64,000 nt of DNA, from NCBI GenBank assembly GCA_004557035.1, contig SFFB01000004.1, forward strand, positions 1 through 64,000, read 5' to 3'. This document shows positions 33,232-42,209 of the stretch, in pieces (within the stretch, counting starts at the first letter, position 1; every line of letters starts with the position of its first letter). The position numbers were made by a program, and so were the translations under genes. A model generated the notes under the pieces. That model saw nothing but the letters and a program-made list of their open reading frames with translations, was not told where the DNA came from and searched no databases. The stretch is from Bacteroidales bacterium. GTDB lineage: Bacteria > Bacteroidota > Bacteroidia > Bacteroidales > Bacteroidaceae.

Positions 33232-36200
33232 ATGAAACAGTATAAACTCATTAACAACATCTTTGGCTGGCTGGCCTTCATTATCGCAGCGACCACCTAC
33301 TGCCTGACCGTCGAGCCTACAGCAAGTTTCTGGGATTGCCCCGAATTTATCACTACGGCCTCAAAGCTGGAAGTGGGTCATCCGCCCGGTGCGCCTTTCT
33401 TTATGCTGACGGGCAACTTCTTCACGCTTTTCACCAGCAATCCAGAGCATATTGCGGTGTGCATCAACGTGATGTCTGCACTGCTGTCGGCCTTCTGCAT
33501 CTTGTTCCTCTTTTGGACCATTACCCATCTGGCCCGCAAGCTGTTTTGTAAAGACGGTATCGTGACAACCACCTGGCAGACAGTGCTCATCATGGGAGCC
33601 GGTCTGACGGGTGCCTTGGCCTATACGTGGAGCGACACGTTCTGGTTTTCGGCCGTCGAAGGTGAGGTCTATGGCTACTCGTCGATGTTCACCGCCTTGG
33701 TGTTTTGGCTCATATTGAAATGGGAAGACCATGCCGACGAGCCTCATTCCGATCGCTGGCTGGTGTTGATTTTCTATCTCACTGGTCTCTCCATCGGTGT
33801 CCACCTGCTCAACCTGCTGTGTCTGCCGGCCATTGCCTTGGTCTATTATTTCAAGAAAAAGCCCCATGCCAACACATCGGGTTCGCTCTGTGCCTTGGGC
33901 ATATCGATGCTGCTTGTGGTGGCCGTGCTCTATGGTGTGGTGCCCGGCATTGTGAAAGTGGGTGGCTGGTTTGAACTCTTCTTTGTCAACGTGATGGGTA
34001 TGAGTTTCAATACGGGCCTGGTCATCTATATCCTCCTGCTGATTGCCATCGTACTCGCTGCCATCTGGAGCACCACTAAAAATAAGCGTGCACTCATTGT
34101 GGTGTTGTACACGCTGTCGGTGCTCCTGCTCGGCATCCCCTTCTTTATGGGTCGCAGCCTGACGGCCATCATCATCGGCCTTCTGCTCACCGCCGGCCTG
34201 CCTGTGCTCTTGACGATGCGCCATAACGGACAGTACCTGTTGCGCAAACGTTTTCTCAACACTTCACTGCTCTGTATGTTGATGCTGATGATTGGCTACT
34301 CATCGTATGCCGTCATCGTGATCCGTTCGACGCAAAACACACCGATGGACCAAAACTCGCCCGAAGACATCTTCTCTCTTGGCACCTATCTGAGCCGTGA
34401 GCAATATGGCGACACACCGCTCTTCTACGGTCCGGCCTTTTCGTCAACACCGTGCTACGAACCGGTGGTTAACGAAGAGACCGGTCAAACGATGTATATG
34501 TATATGGTCAAAAAGTCGGAGGCCGTGGTGCGCCACGAAAAGCAAAATCCCAACGAGCCCGACCGCTACGACTATATGGAAACCAACGACGGCTTGCAAT
34601 ATCCGGGTGCCATGAAGATGCTGTTCCCGCGTATGCACTCCGGTGCCCACTCCGGCCACTATCAACAATGGTTGGGTGAGATTTCCATGCACGACGTTGA
34701 TGCCACATGGACCACCTCTACGGGTGAAGAAATGAACGGCGAGGGACAAATGCCGTCACAATGGGACAACATCCGCTTCTTCACCTCCTATCAGGTGAAC
34801 TTTATGTATTGGCGCTACTTTATGTGGAACTTTGCCGGACGACAAAACGACATACAGGGCCATGGCAATCCCGACAACGGTAACTGGATCACAGGTTTCT
34901 CGTTTATAGACAATTGGCTGCTCGGCGACCAAAGCAAACTGCCCGACGACCTCAAAGACAACAAAGGCCACAACGCGTTTTATTGCCTGCCGTTGTTGCT
35001 TGGTCTGCTCGGCCTCTTCTGGCAAGCCTTTAAGGGACAGCGTGGCATCCAGCAATTCTGGGTGGTGTTCTTCCTCTTCTTTATGACCGGACTGGCCATT
35101 GTGATGTATCTGAACCAAACGCCCAGCCAACCTCGTGAGCGTGACTATGCTTATGCCGGCTCGTTCTACGCCTTTGCCATCTGGATTGGTATGGGGGCTA
35201 TGGCATTGGGTGACTGGATGAACAAGCTGGTGAAAAACAAGCCGCTGCCTGTGGCTGTCGGCGTATCGGCATTGTCGCTGCTCGTGCCCATACAGATGGT
35301 GAGCCAGACTTGGGACGACCACGACCGCTCGGGCCGCTATGCCTGCCGCGACTTTGGCCTCAACTATCTCAACACTTTGCCCGAGGGCCATATGCCTATC
35401 ATCTTCACCAACGGTGACAACGACACCTTCCCGCTCTGGTATGCCCAAGAGGTGGAAGGCAAACGCACGGATGCCCGTGTCTGCAACCTCAGCTACCTGC
35501 AGACCGACTGGTATACCGACCAGATGAAACGTCAGGCCTACGAGTCTGCACCTCTGCCCATTGCCTGGAGCCGCTATGAATATGTGGACAACCGCGGCAA
35601 AGGTTTCGACTATTTCGAGGTGAAGCCTGAGATGCGCAACGAACTTGACGCCATTAAGCAGCGCACTGGTGTCAATACCTACGACCTGAAATACATCATC
35701 GACCACTATGTGCGTGGTCGCATTGCCAAGGGCCAACCCGGTGTCATCCCGACCGACTCCGTCGTGGTGCCCGTCAACAAGCAAGCCGTCATCGCCCAAG
35801 GCACCACCCTGCCCGGCGGCAAAGACAGCATCCCCGACTACATTACCATCCGCTTCGGCAACAGTGTGACCAAGAGCCAGATGATGGTCTATGAGATGGT
35901 GGCCCGCAACGACTGGAAGCGACCCATATATATGTCTGTCACGCTTGGCGGCGACCTGACCAACAGCAACTATGCCGGTCTGGGCGACTACCTCGTGCTC
36001 GAAGGCTTGGCATATCGCCTCACGCCTTTCTGCCACGCCCGCACGGCCGATGGCCGGCCCAGCTTGGTCATCGACAGCGAAAAAATGTACGACAACATGA
36101 TGAACCGCTTCAAATATGGCAACGTGGCCGCCAAGAATATCTATCTTGACGAGACCGTTATGCGTATGTGCTCCACCCATCGCAACATGTTCATCCTCCT

Positions 36201-36666
36201 TGTCAAGCAGCTTCTGAACGAAGGCAAGACAGACAAAGCCCGCAAAGCGCTCGAAAAGTGCAAGCAGGTGTTGCCGCCCGAAAACATCCCCTACGACGAC
36301 TACGACACCGACGTGGTCACGGCATGGTTGAGCGTGGGCAATACCAAAGAAGCCGGACGAGTAGCCCTTGCCATCTTCAAGCAAGCCTATGACTACTTGA
36401 ACTGGGGCGGTACGCTCAACGATGACCGCCAATCCCACATGATGGATAAATTCCGCAGCAAACTCTCTGTGCTCTACCGGATTGTGGAAATCAAAGGTAA
36501 ATTCGACAAAGCCACACAGGGCAAAATCGACCGCCTCGCCTCTCAAACCGAAGCCCTGAGCCTCGTGCAGGCCATCTATAATAACCTTGAGCAACAATAT
36601 AATCAACCATCTTCTCTCCCCGCCTTCGACCTTGGCGGCGAAGACTACGGCCAAGGCGACTTCTAA
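33232..36666 (+). CDS. DUF2723 family GT-C type membrane glycosyltransferase, putative protein O-mannosyltransferase
   Basis: The 1144-residue protein begins with about a dozen membrane helices and the DUF2723 signature TVEPTASFWDCPEFITTASKLEVGHPPGAP (here seen as TVEPTASFWDCPEF and VGHPPGAPFFML). The acidic residues in the first periplasmic loop are where GT-C enzymes hold the lipid-linked sugar donor. A large C-terminal soluble part (from about residue 600) includes FTNGDNDTFPLWYAQEVEG and a helical tail. DUF2723 is shared with human TMEM260, reported as a protein O-mannosyltransferase, and the family is near-universal in Bacteroidota, so a role in general O-glycosylation or envelope glycan transfer is plausible but not shown. 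A polysaccharide deacetylase gene begins 3 nt after its stop. Confidence 0.88.
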   Translation: MKQYKLINNIFGWLAFIIAATTYCLTVEPTASFWDCPEFITTASKLEVGHPPGAPFFMLTGNFFTLFTSNPEHIAVCINVMSALLSAFCILFLFWTITHLARKLFCKDGIVTTTWQTVLIMGAGLTGALAYTWSDTFWFSAVEGEVYGYSSMFTALVFWLILKWEDHADEPHSDRWLVLIFYLTGLSIGVHLLNLLCLPAIALVYYFKKKPHANTSGSLCALGISMLLVVAVLYGVVPGIVKVGGWFELFFVNVMGMSFNTGLVIYILLLIAIVLAAIWSTTKNKRALIVVLYTLSVLLLGIPFFMGRSLTAIIIGLLLTAGLPVLLTMRHNGQYLLRKRFLNTSLLCMLMLMIGYSSYAVIVIRSTQNTPMDQNSPEDIFSLGTYLSREQYGDTPLFYGPAFSSTPCYEPVVNEETGQTMYMYMVKKSEAVVRHEKQNPNEPDRYDYMETNDGLQYPGAMKMLFPRMHSGAHSGHYQQWLGEISMHDVDATWTTSTGEEMNGEGQMPSQWDNIRFFTSYQVNFMYWRYFMWNFAGRQNDIQGHGNPDNGNWITGFSFIDNWLLGDQSKLPDDLKDNKGHNAFYCLPLLLGLLGLFWQAFKGQRGIQQFWVVFFLFFMTGLAIVMYLNQTPSQPRERDYAYAGSFYAFAIWIGMGAMALGDWMNKLVKNKPLPVAVGVSALSLLVPIQMVSQTWDDHDRSGRYACRDFGLNYLNTLPEGHMPIIFTNGDNDTFPLWYAQEVEGKRTDARVCNLSYLQTDWYTDQMKRQAYESAPLPIAWSRYEYVDNRGKGFDYFEVKPEMRNELDAIKQRTGVNTYDLKYIIDHYVRGRIAKGQPGVIPTDSVVVPVNKQAVIAQGTTLPGGKDSIPDYITIRFGNSVTKSQMMVYEMVARNDWKRPIYMSVTLGGDLTNSNYAGLGDYLVLEGLAYRLTPFCHARTADGRPSLVIDSEKMYDNMMNRFKYGNVAAKNIYLDETVMRMCSTHRNMFILLVKQLLNEGKTDKARKALEKCKQVLPPENIPYDDYDTDVVTAWLSVGNTKEAGRVALAIFKQAYDYLNWGGTLNDDRQSHMMDKFRSKLSVLYRIVEIKGKFDKATQGKIDRLASQTEALSLVQAIYNNLEQQYNQPSSLPAFDLGGEDYGQGDF

Positions 36667-36669
36667 GCC

Positions 36670-37281
36670 ATGATTATCGAGCAGCCTGCCAAGTTCCTCA
36701 GATGGCTCTATCCCCATGCCCTCTGGCGCATGGATCCCAAAGAGAGGGCCGTCTATCTCACCTTCGACGACGGCCCCATTCCCGAGGTCACACCCTGGGT
36801 GCTTGACGTGCTCGACCATTATGCCATCAAAGCCACTTTCTTTATGGTGGGTGACAATATCCGCAAACACCCCGAGGAGTTTAAGATGGTCAAAGCCCGA
36901 GGTCATAGGCTCGGCAACCACACCTTCAACCACATCGGCGGACTCCGGCATGGCATCAGTAGTTATGTGCGCAATGTCGACAAAGCCAATGTCTATCTCA
37001 AGACAGACCTCTTCAGACCGCCACACGGATGGATGAAATGGGAACAATATGCCGTGGTGAAACAGCGCTACCGCATCGTGATGTGGGACCTCGTCACCCG
37101 CGACTATTCCACCCGACTCAACGGCCGCGATGTCTTGCTCAATATCCGTCGCTATGCGCGGCCGGGCAGCATCATCACCTTCCACGACTCTCTCAAAAGC
37201 CACGACAAACTGCTCTATGCCCTGCCACGTGCCATCGAATGGTTGCAGTCGCAAGGCTATGGTTTCAAGGTGTTTGATTGA
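36670..37281 (+). CDS. Polysaccharide deacetylase (NodB homology, CE4)
   Basis: The 203-residue protein is a NodB-fold metal-dependent deacetylase. It shows motif 1 LTFDDGP (Asp pair, catalytic base and metal), motif 2 HRLGNHTFNH (metal histidines), motif 3 FRPPHGW, and the late motif ITFHDS. No signal peptide is seen, so it may act in the cytoplasm or at the inner face of the membrane. It is probably translated with the DUF2723 gene (3-nt gap), which suggests an envelope glycan substrate. queG follows after 19 nt. Confidence 0.9.
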   Translation: MIIEQPAKFLRWLYPHALWRMDPKERAVYLTFDDGPIPEVTPWVLDVLDHYAIKATFFMVGDNIRKHPEEFKMVKARGHRLGNHTFNHIGGLRHGISSYVRNVDKANVYLKTDLFRPPHGWMKWEQYAVVKQRYRIVMWDLVTRDYSTRLNGRDVLLNIRRYARPGSIITFHDSLKSHDKLLYALPRAIEWLQSQGYGFKVFD

Positions 37282-37300
37282 TAAAAAACAGCATAACACT

Positions 37301-38248
37301 ATGAACGGCAGCATAAAGCTTCATTCAGACCAAATAAAAGCCGAGGCCAAACGCCTCGGCTTTTATGCTGCCGGCATAGCCCAAGCAGCACCCCTCGACG
37401 CAGACTATGCGCAGCGTTATAAAGCTTGGCTGAAAAACGGTCATCAGGCCGATATGGCTTGGATTGAAAAACACCTTGACAAACGTCTCAATCCCTGTCT
37501 GTTGGTAGAGGGAGCCCGTACGATAGTCTCCGTGGCTTTGGGCTATTATCTGCCCGACGCCGAATCCGGAGGGGCCGTCAGTCTGGCCCGATATGCCCGC
37601 GGTCGCGACTATCACGACGTGATGCGTGAGCGACTGAAAGCCCTTATGGCCGCTCTCGGTCTGCAAGACTATGTAGACGGCCGAGTTTTTTGCGACACAG
37701 CGCCTATCGACGAGCGCTATTGGGCCCGGCAGTGTGGCCTTGGATGGCCCGGACGGTCTGGCCAGTTCATCATTCCCGGAGCCGGCACCTACTTCTTTCT
37801 TGGCGAACTCGTACTCATCCATCCGGCCGACCACTACGACCAGCCTGCCACCGCCCACTGTGGCCGTTGTCGCAAGTGCATTGATGCCTGCCCAACCGGG
37901 GCACTGATGGGCGACGGCACACTCGATGCCCGCCGTTGTCTGTCATATCTCACCATCGAACACCGAGGCGAACTTCCTGCCGACACAGGCTCCAAAATGG
38001 GCAGCTGCTTTTATGGTTGCGACCGTTGTGCCGAAGTCTGTCCGTGGAACCGCTTTGCCCAACCCACAACAGAAAAAGACTTCCTTCCCAAGCCCGAACT
38101 CAAGAAAATGACCACGTCAGACTGGCAAAACCTCAACGTCGACACCTATCGTCGCCTCTTCAAGGGCAGCGCCGTTAAGAGAGCAGGATTTGACGGACTC
38201 ACACGCAACATCCGTACGCTCAAAGACGCCCAAGATACCGATAATTAG
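37301..38248 (+). CDS. queG: Epoxyqueuosine reductase
   Basis: QueG reduces epoxyqueuosine in tRNA to queuosine, using cobalamin and two 4Fe-4S clusters. The 315-residue protein has the ferredoxin-type motifs CGRCRKCIDACPTGAL and CFYGCDRCAEVCPWN, and the conserved CDTAPIDERYWARQ segment in the cobalamin/substrate region (here CDTAPIDERYWARQCG). I chose ATG 37301 (MNGSIKLHSDQIKAEA); an in-frame extension to 37130 would run into the deacetylase gene. It targets Asn, Asp, His and Tyr tRNAs; the two tRNA-Asn genes in this window have GTT anticodons, which fit. Confidence 0.94.
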   Translation: MNGSIKLHSDQIKAEAKRLGFYAAGIAQAAPLDADYAQRYKAWLKNGHQADMAWIEKHLDKRLNPCLLVEGARTIVSVALGYYLPDAESGGAVSLARYARGRDYHDVMRERLKALMAALGLQDYVDGRVFCDTAPIDERYWARQCGLGWPGRSGQFIIPGAGTYFFLGELVLIHPADHYDQPATAHCGRCRKCIDACPTGALMGDGTLDARRCLSYLTIEHRGELPADTGSKMGSCFYGCDRCAEVCPWNRFAQPTTEKDFLPKPELKKMTTSDWQNLNVDTYRRLFKGSAVKRAGFDGLTRNIRTLKDAQDTDN

Positions 38249-38290
38249 GGTGGTAATGCTCTAGCCCAAAACAGAAAAACACCACATTCC

Positions 38291-38321
38291 TTTGCAGAAT
38301 AGAAAATAATTTCTACTTTTG
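38291..38321 (+). promoter_or_regulatory. Promoter of tRNA-Gln
   Basis: TTTG at 38291-38294, a 19-nt spacer and TACTTTTG at 38314-38321, 31 nt before the tRNA. Confidence 0.8.
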
Positions 38322-38351
38322 CACCGTCTTCTAACGAAGCAACAAGCGGAT

Positions 38352-38423
38352 TGTTCCATGGTGTAATGGTTAGCACTAGAGTTTTTGGTTCTCTCAGTCC
38401 CCGTTCGAGTCGGAGTGGAACAA
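38352..38423 (+). tRNA. tRNA-Gln (anticodon TTG)
   Basis: The 72-nt sequence has acceptor arms TGTTCCA and TGGAACA, a D arm GTGTAATGGTTAGCAC, an anticodon loop with TTG and a T-loop TTCGAGT. Two stem positions do not pair: T-T at 31/39 and C-A at 50/64. Promoter and terminator are both present, so it is probably expressed. Confidence 0.88.
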
Positions 38424-38431
38424 CACCAACT

Positions 38432-38467
38432 AAAGTCTCTCATATCAGCCCAGATATGAGAGACTTT
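38432..38467 (+). terminator. 15-bp perfect hairpin after tRNA-Gln
   Basis: AAAGTCTCTCATATC (38432-38446), loop AGCCCA, GATATGAGAGACTTT (38453-38467), then ATTCGTTTTA. It is 8 nt after the mature tRNA end and probably ends the transcript. Confidence 0.8.
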
Positions 38468-38628
38468 ATTCGTTTTAGGCGACAAAAAACGCCTCAAATG
38501 TTTGCATATCTCAATTTCTTGCAGGAATTTTGCATAAGAAAAACACACCATCCTCCCCATTGGATGGCCCATACCATTTCTATCATTTGCAACATCCAAC
38601 AACAACGACCTCAAATAAACCACACAAC

Positions 38629-39654
38629 ATGAAAGCATTAGTCAAGAAAGAGCCCATGAAGGGCATCTGGATGGAAGATGTGCCCGTGCCCGAAGTGGGC
38701 GTCAACGATGTGCTCATCAAGATTAAGAAAACAGCCATTTGTGGCACCGACCTCCACATCTACAAGTGGGACGAATGGAGCCAGAAAACCATCAAAACCC
38801 CAATGACCATTGGCCACGAGTATGTCGGCATCGTTGAGAAAGTCGGCATCGGCGTGCGCAACATCAAAGTCGGCGACCGTGTCACCGGCGAAGGCCACAT
38901 TGCCTGCGGCCACTGCCGCAACTGCCGTCGTGGTCTGCAACACATCTGCGAAAACAGCATCGGTGTCGGCGTGAACCGTGATGGCGCTTTTGCTGAATAT
39001 CTCAGCATCCCCGAGAGCAATGTGGTCAAACTCGATCCCCGCATCACAGACGATATGGCGGCCATTATGGACCCCTTCGGCAACGCCACCCATACCGCCC
39101 TCTCTTTCCCCCTTCTCGGTGAAGACGTCTTGATTACCGGAGCCGGCCTCATCGGCACCATGGCCACCGCCATCGCCCGCTTTGCCGGTGCCAAAAACAT
39201 CGTGGTGACCGACCTCAGCGACTATCGTCTCGACATCGCTAAGAAGATGGGCGCCACCGCCACCGTCAATGCCCGCAACGGTGAAACCCTCGACCAAGCT
39301 ATGGAAAAGCTCGGCATCCGCGGCTTCGACGTAGGTCTTGAAATGTCGGGTGCTCCTGTAGCCTTCCGCGATATGGTAGCTCATATGTACAACGGCTCAA
39401 AGATTGCCCAGCTCGGCATTCTGCCTCCCACCACCACCGTAGATTGGAGCGAAATCATCTTCAAAGCCCTCACTATCAAAGGTATCTATGGTCGCGAAAT
39501 GTGGGAAACTTGGTACAAAATGGAGCAAATGCTCGTTTCCGGTCTCGACCTTTCTCCCGTCATCACCCACCGTTTCCCCGTAGACGATTTCCAGAAAGGT
39601 TTCGACATTATGGAGTCCGGCCAGTGTGGCAAAGTCATCCTTGAGTGGGCATAA
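38629..39654 (+). CDS. tdh: L-threonine 3-dehydrogenase (zinc type)
   Basis: Tdh oxidises L-threonine with NAD to 2-amino-3-ketobutyrate, which a ligase splits to glycine and acetyl-CoA. The 341-residue protein has exactly the usual length. Catalytic zinc site: CGTDLHIYKWDEW and GHEYVG. Structural zinc site: CGHCRNCRRGLQHICE. The NAD-binding loop is GAGLIGTMA. I chose ATG 38629 (MKALVKKEPMKGIW); an extension to 38530 adds residues unlike the family. The ligase (kbl) is not adjacent. Confidence 0.95.
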   Translation: MKALVKKEPMKGIWMEDVPVPEVGVNDVLIKIKKTAICGTDLHIYKWDEWSQKTIKTPMTIGHEYVGIVEKVGIGVRNIKVGDRVTGEGHIACGHCRNCRRGLQHICENSIGVGVNRDGAFAEYLSIPESNVVKLDPRITDDMAAIMDPFGNATHTALSFPLLGEDVLITGAGLIGTMATAIARFAGAKNIVVTDLSDYRLDIAKKMGATATVNARNGETLDQAMEKLGIRGFDVGLEMSGAPVAFRDMVAHMYNGSKIAQLGILPPTTTVDWSEIIFKALTIKGIYGREMWETWYKMEQMLVSGLDLSPVITHRFPVDDFQKGFDIMESGQCGKVILEWA

Positions 39655-39684
39655 GCCAACCTCGTCATTACATATCCTAAAAAA

Positions 39685-39718
39685 CTCCCCCGTCACACAG
39701 CGGTTGTGTCTGGGGGAG
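39685..39718 (+). terminator. Terminator after tdh
   Basis: CTCCCCC (39685-39691) pairs with GGGGGAG (39712-39718), with an inner CACA/TGTG stem, followed by ATTTTTATT. Confidence 0.85.
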
Positions 39719-39772
39719 ATTTTTATTGAATAAGGCCCATTGTGAGGGAATTTGTGTTTATTCGATGCATAA

Positions 39773-39847
39773 TACTTCTCAAAAAACGCGATTTTTGGGA
39801 AGTATCAGCATTTTACTTCTCAAAAATGGCCAAATTTGAGAAGTAAA
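39773..39847. repeat. Tandem pair of related palindromes
   Basis: First hairpin: TACTTCTCAAAAA (39773-39785) with TTTTTGGGAAGTA (39792-39804). Second: TTTACTTCTCAAA (39812-39824) with TTTGAGAAGTAAA (39835-39847). Both share the core ACTTCTCAAA. They lie between the tdh terminator and the stop of the convergent membrane-protein gene. They may be that gene's terminator, a pair of operators, or the remnant of a mobile repeat. Confidence 0.65.
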
Positions 39848-39873
39848 GTCTTTGTTATTTTTGAACACCCGGC

Positions 39874-40449
39874 CTATTTGTATTTATTGACGACTGTTCT
39901 CAAAGCCCAGGAGACAATTACAATAATCCAGACGATGTGGTGGCTTAATGCGACCAACCTGGGTGTGAAAACAATCAAGCCAATGGTGATGGCCACTACG
40001 AAGGCCATCACAAACGTATCCAAAAGTTTGTCTTGTCCTCCCGGAAAAAAGAGGGCCCGCATCTTGGCAGTCAGCAGCAACACAATCAGCGCCACAAGCA
40101 CTGCACTCATCACGATAAACGAAGCGGTCATTCCGCCCATTCCCTCCATACTCGCGCCTCCCATCTGACTCAAATCGAAGTAGTATAAGGAGAGGAGAAC
40201 AAGCAAGAAAATGGCATAACCGCAGCAGAAAATCCAACCCAGCGGCTTCTTCTTGATGTAATAGACCATCCCCACAAACGGTGTCACGATAAGTCCGATA
40301 AGAGGAAATGATACATTCCAAAAACTCACCGGCTCATCCATCTCTCTCGCAAGATTAAAGGTCAGCACAATGCTTATCGCCATGAATATCGTCACAACAA
40401 ACATAGCGCCCAAAGCAATCTGGTAGATGGTTTTCGACTTCATAATCAA
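39874..40449 (-). CDS. Small polytopic membrane protein of unknown function
   Basis: I do not recognise a family. The 191-residue protein has five or six predicted membrane helices: IALGAMFVVTIFMAISIVL, FPLIGLIVTPFVGMVYYI, IFCCGYAIFLLVLLSLYYF, FIVMSAVLVALIVLLL, FVMAFVVAITIGLIVF and IIVIVSWALRTV. The loop between helices three and four is rich in Met and Gly (MGGASMEGMGGMT). Starts at 40449 or two codons later (40443, MKSKTIYQ) are both possible. A -7 element TATCTTTG lies at 40470-40477 on the minus strand. It is monocistronic. Confidence 0.75.
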   Translation of the reverse strand: MIMKSKTIYQIALGAMFVVTIFMAISIVLTFNLAREMDEPVSFWNVSFPLIGLIVTPFVGMVYYIKKKPLGWIFCCGYAIFLLVLLSLYYFDLSQMGGASMEGMGGMTASFIVMSAVLVALIVLLLTAKMRALFFPGGQDKLLDTFVMAFVVAITIGLIVFTPRLVALSHHIVWIIVIVSWALRTVVNKYK

Positions 40450-40801
40450 TAGGTGTTTAAGATGCCTTTCAAAGATAGCGCTTATATTTTACATTGGATA
40501 AAAATCACACACATATTTGGTTGGCCGATTTCCACTGGAGCGTTCCCAGGGTATGCGAAAATGGGGGCTTGCTTCCCTTACGCATATACAAAAGTCGCCG
40601 GCACCCGTTCACCATTAGCCTCTCCTCCTCTATATACCCAAAAGTTGGCCTTTTCTCCAATCACACAGTCATGCGGCTGTAACTGTAATGGAAATCAACG
40701 ACTTGCTGTGATTGGAGCGTTCAGACACGCTCAATCACAAAAGAGAGGGGCATAAACAAAAAAAGATTGGAAACCTTCGCGTGAAGATTTCCAATCTTTT
40801 G
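40450..40801. other. Gene-free region with hairpins before tRNA-Leu
   Basis: No gene is visible. The stretch has the -7 element of the membrane-protein gene (40470-40477, minus), a hairpin at 40708-40738 (GTGATTG with CAATCAC, plus AGCGT with ACGCT) and the tRNA-Leu terminator (40761-40800). The GGAGCGTTC sequence occurs twice, near 40537 and 40714. Confidence 0.55.
40761..40800 (-). terminator. Terminator of tRNA-Leu
   Basis: AAAAGATTGGAAA (40761-40773) and TTTCCAATCTTTT (40788-40800) form a perfect 13-bp stem. On the minus strand seven T residues follow. Confidence 0.85.
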
Positions 40802-40883
40802 TACCCAGAGCCGGGGTCGAACCGGCACGGGTTGCCCCACTGGTGTTTGAGACCAGCGCGTCTACCGATTCCGCCATCTGGGC
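40802..40883 (-). tRNA. tRNA-Leu (anticodon CAA)
   Basis: The 82-nt minus-strand cloverleaf has acceptor arms GCCCAGA and TCTGGGT, a D arm GGCGGAATCGGTAGACGC, the anticodon loop CTCAAAC with CAA, a class II variable arm (GTGGGGCAACCCG) and T-loop GGTTCGACCCC. No CCA is encoded. Confidence 0.95.
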
Positions 40884-40932
40884 TGGTGGTTTTTGCACAC
40901 TGAGGCCGGGTGAGGCCTTCGTTTTGCGCTTG

Positions 40933-40964
40933 CAAAGGTAGGCGATTTTTATAAACGAACCAAA
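40933..40964 (-). promoter_or_regulatory. Promoter of tRNA-Leu
   Basis: Minus strand: TTTG at 40961-40964, 20 nt, TACCTTTG at 40933-40940, 49 nt before the tRNA 5' end. Confidence 0.75.
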
Positions 40965-41106
40965 AAAGTTGGTAAAAAACTCTTGGGTTTCCCTATTTTA
41001 AGCCGTTTTTAGGCGAAGTGTAGCAGAATTATGCCTACCTTAGCCATGCTATCCAGCACATCGCTCTTAAGCCTTATTCTATTCAACCCTATAATCTCAC
41101 TGACTT

Positions 41107-42195
41107 ATGAAAGGACTTCACGATTACTGCATCATCTTGGCCGGTGGCATTGGCCGAAGACTGTGGCCCGTGAGCCGAAGGTGTATGCCTAAACAGTTCA
41201 TTGACTTCACCGGCGTGGGGCGCACACTGCTCCAACAGACCTACGACCGCGTAAGCCGCTATCTCGACAGCGACCATATCTTTATTTCAACCTATAAAGA
41301 CTACACCGACACGGTCAAGACGCAACTGCCTGACGTGCCGACCGAAAACATCTTGGCCGAACCCGTACAACTCTCCACGGCGCCGGCAGCGACATGGGTG
41401 TCGTGCCACATCGGCCAGATCGACCCCGATGCACGCATCATCTGCACGCCGTCAGACCAGTTTATCCAACAAGAAGACCTCTTTGCGGCTGCCATTGAGC
41501 GCGCACTCGACTTTGCCGGACGACACAGCGAGTTCGTGGCGCTGGCCGTGCGCCCCACCGTGCCCAACACGGCCTATGGCTACATCCAGCGCGGCCGTGC
41601 CGGCGACGACAAAGGTATGTTTCGCGTGAAGTCTTTTGTTGAAAAACCGGCCATCGACTATGCCAAAATGTTCGTTGAAAGCGGCGAATTTCTTTGGAAC
41701 ACGGGTCTTTTTGCATGGCACAACAAGACGATGATGAGCTTCGTGAGTGAGAGCTCGGATATTATGGCTGAGCGCATCAAGGAGTCTAAAGGCACGCTCA
41801 CTGCCGCCGAAGAACTCGAAATCATCACGTCTTCATATCAGTCGAGCATCCACCGCTCGCTCGACCTTATGATTTTGGAGAAAACGGAGAATGTCTACGT
41901 GATGCAGGCCGATTTTGGCTGGGCCGACGTGGGCTGCTGGCCGGAATTATACGACGTGACTGAAAAAGACAACGACGGCAACGCCCTGTTGCAAGGTGCC
42001 GGCACAATGCTGACAAACTGCCGCGACAATCTCATCCGCCTGCCGAAGGATATGGCTGCGGTGGTGAGCGGTCTGAACGGTTATCTCATCGCCATCGAGG
42101 GCAACGTGCTCGTGGTCTGTCCCAACACCGACCCCACCGTGACACGCAAACTTTCCGGCGAAGCACTCATCAAGTTGGGCGAAGATTTTGTCTAA
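41107..42195 (+). CDS. manC: Mannose-1-phosphate guanylyltransferase
   Basis: ManC makes GDP-mannose from mannose 1-phosphate and GTP, the donor for mannosylated glycans and the precursor of GDP-fucose. The 362-residue protein is the short form without the phosphomannose-isomerase domain. It shows the nucleotidyl motif LAGGIGRRLWPVSR, PKQFIDF, and the product-site motif VEKP and WNTGLFAW; ADFGWADVGCW is the late conserved segment. It could supply the DUF2723 enzyme (33.2 kb) or the polysaccharide locus (48-54 kb) with a mannosyl donor; that link is inference. A strong terminator follows. Confidence 0.94.
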   Translation: MKGLHDYCIILAGGIGRRLWPVSRRCMPKQFIDFTGVGRTLLQQTYDRVSRYLDSDHIFISTYKDYTDTVKTQLPDVPTENILAEPVQLSTAPAATWVSCHIGQIDPDARIICTPSDQFIQQEDLFAAAIERALDFAGRHSEFVALAVRPTVPNTAYGYIQRGRAGDDKGMFRVKSFVEKPAIDYAKMFVESGEFLWNTGLFAWHNKTMMSFVSESSDIMAERIKESKGTLTAAEELEIITSSYQSSIHRSLDLMILEKTENVYVMQADFGWADVGCWPELYDVTEKDNDGNALLQGAGTMLTNCRDNLIRLPKDMAAVVSGLNGYLIAIEGNVLVVCPNTDPTVTRKLSGEALIKLGEDFV

Positions 42196-42209
42196 TCCCA
42201 ACAGACGTC

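Noticed and set aside
37130..37300. An upstream extension of queG
   Set aside because: It lies inside the deacetylase gene and adds 57 residues unlike the family; ATG 37301 fits the family start.
34756..37314. An open minus-strand frame of 852 codons opposite the DUF2723 and deacetylase genes
   Set aside because: It mirrors the codon bias of the real genes, is rich in His, Val and Gly, has no family resemblance and no promoter. Similar mirror frames occur opposite the S9 peptidase (2728-4320) and the di-heme gene (13185-13934).
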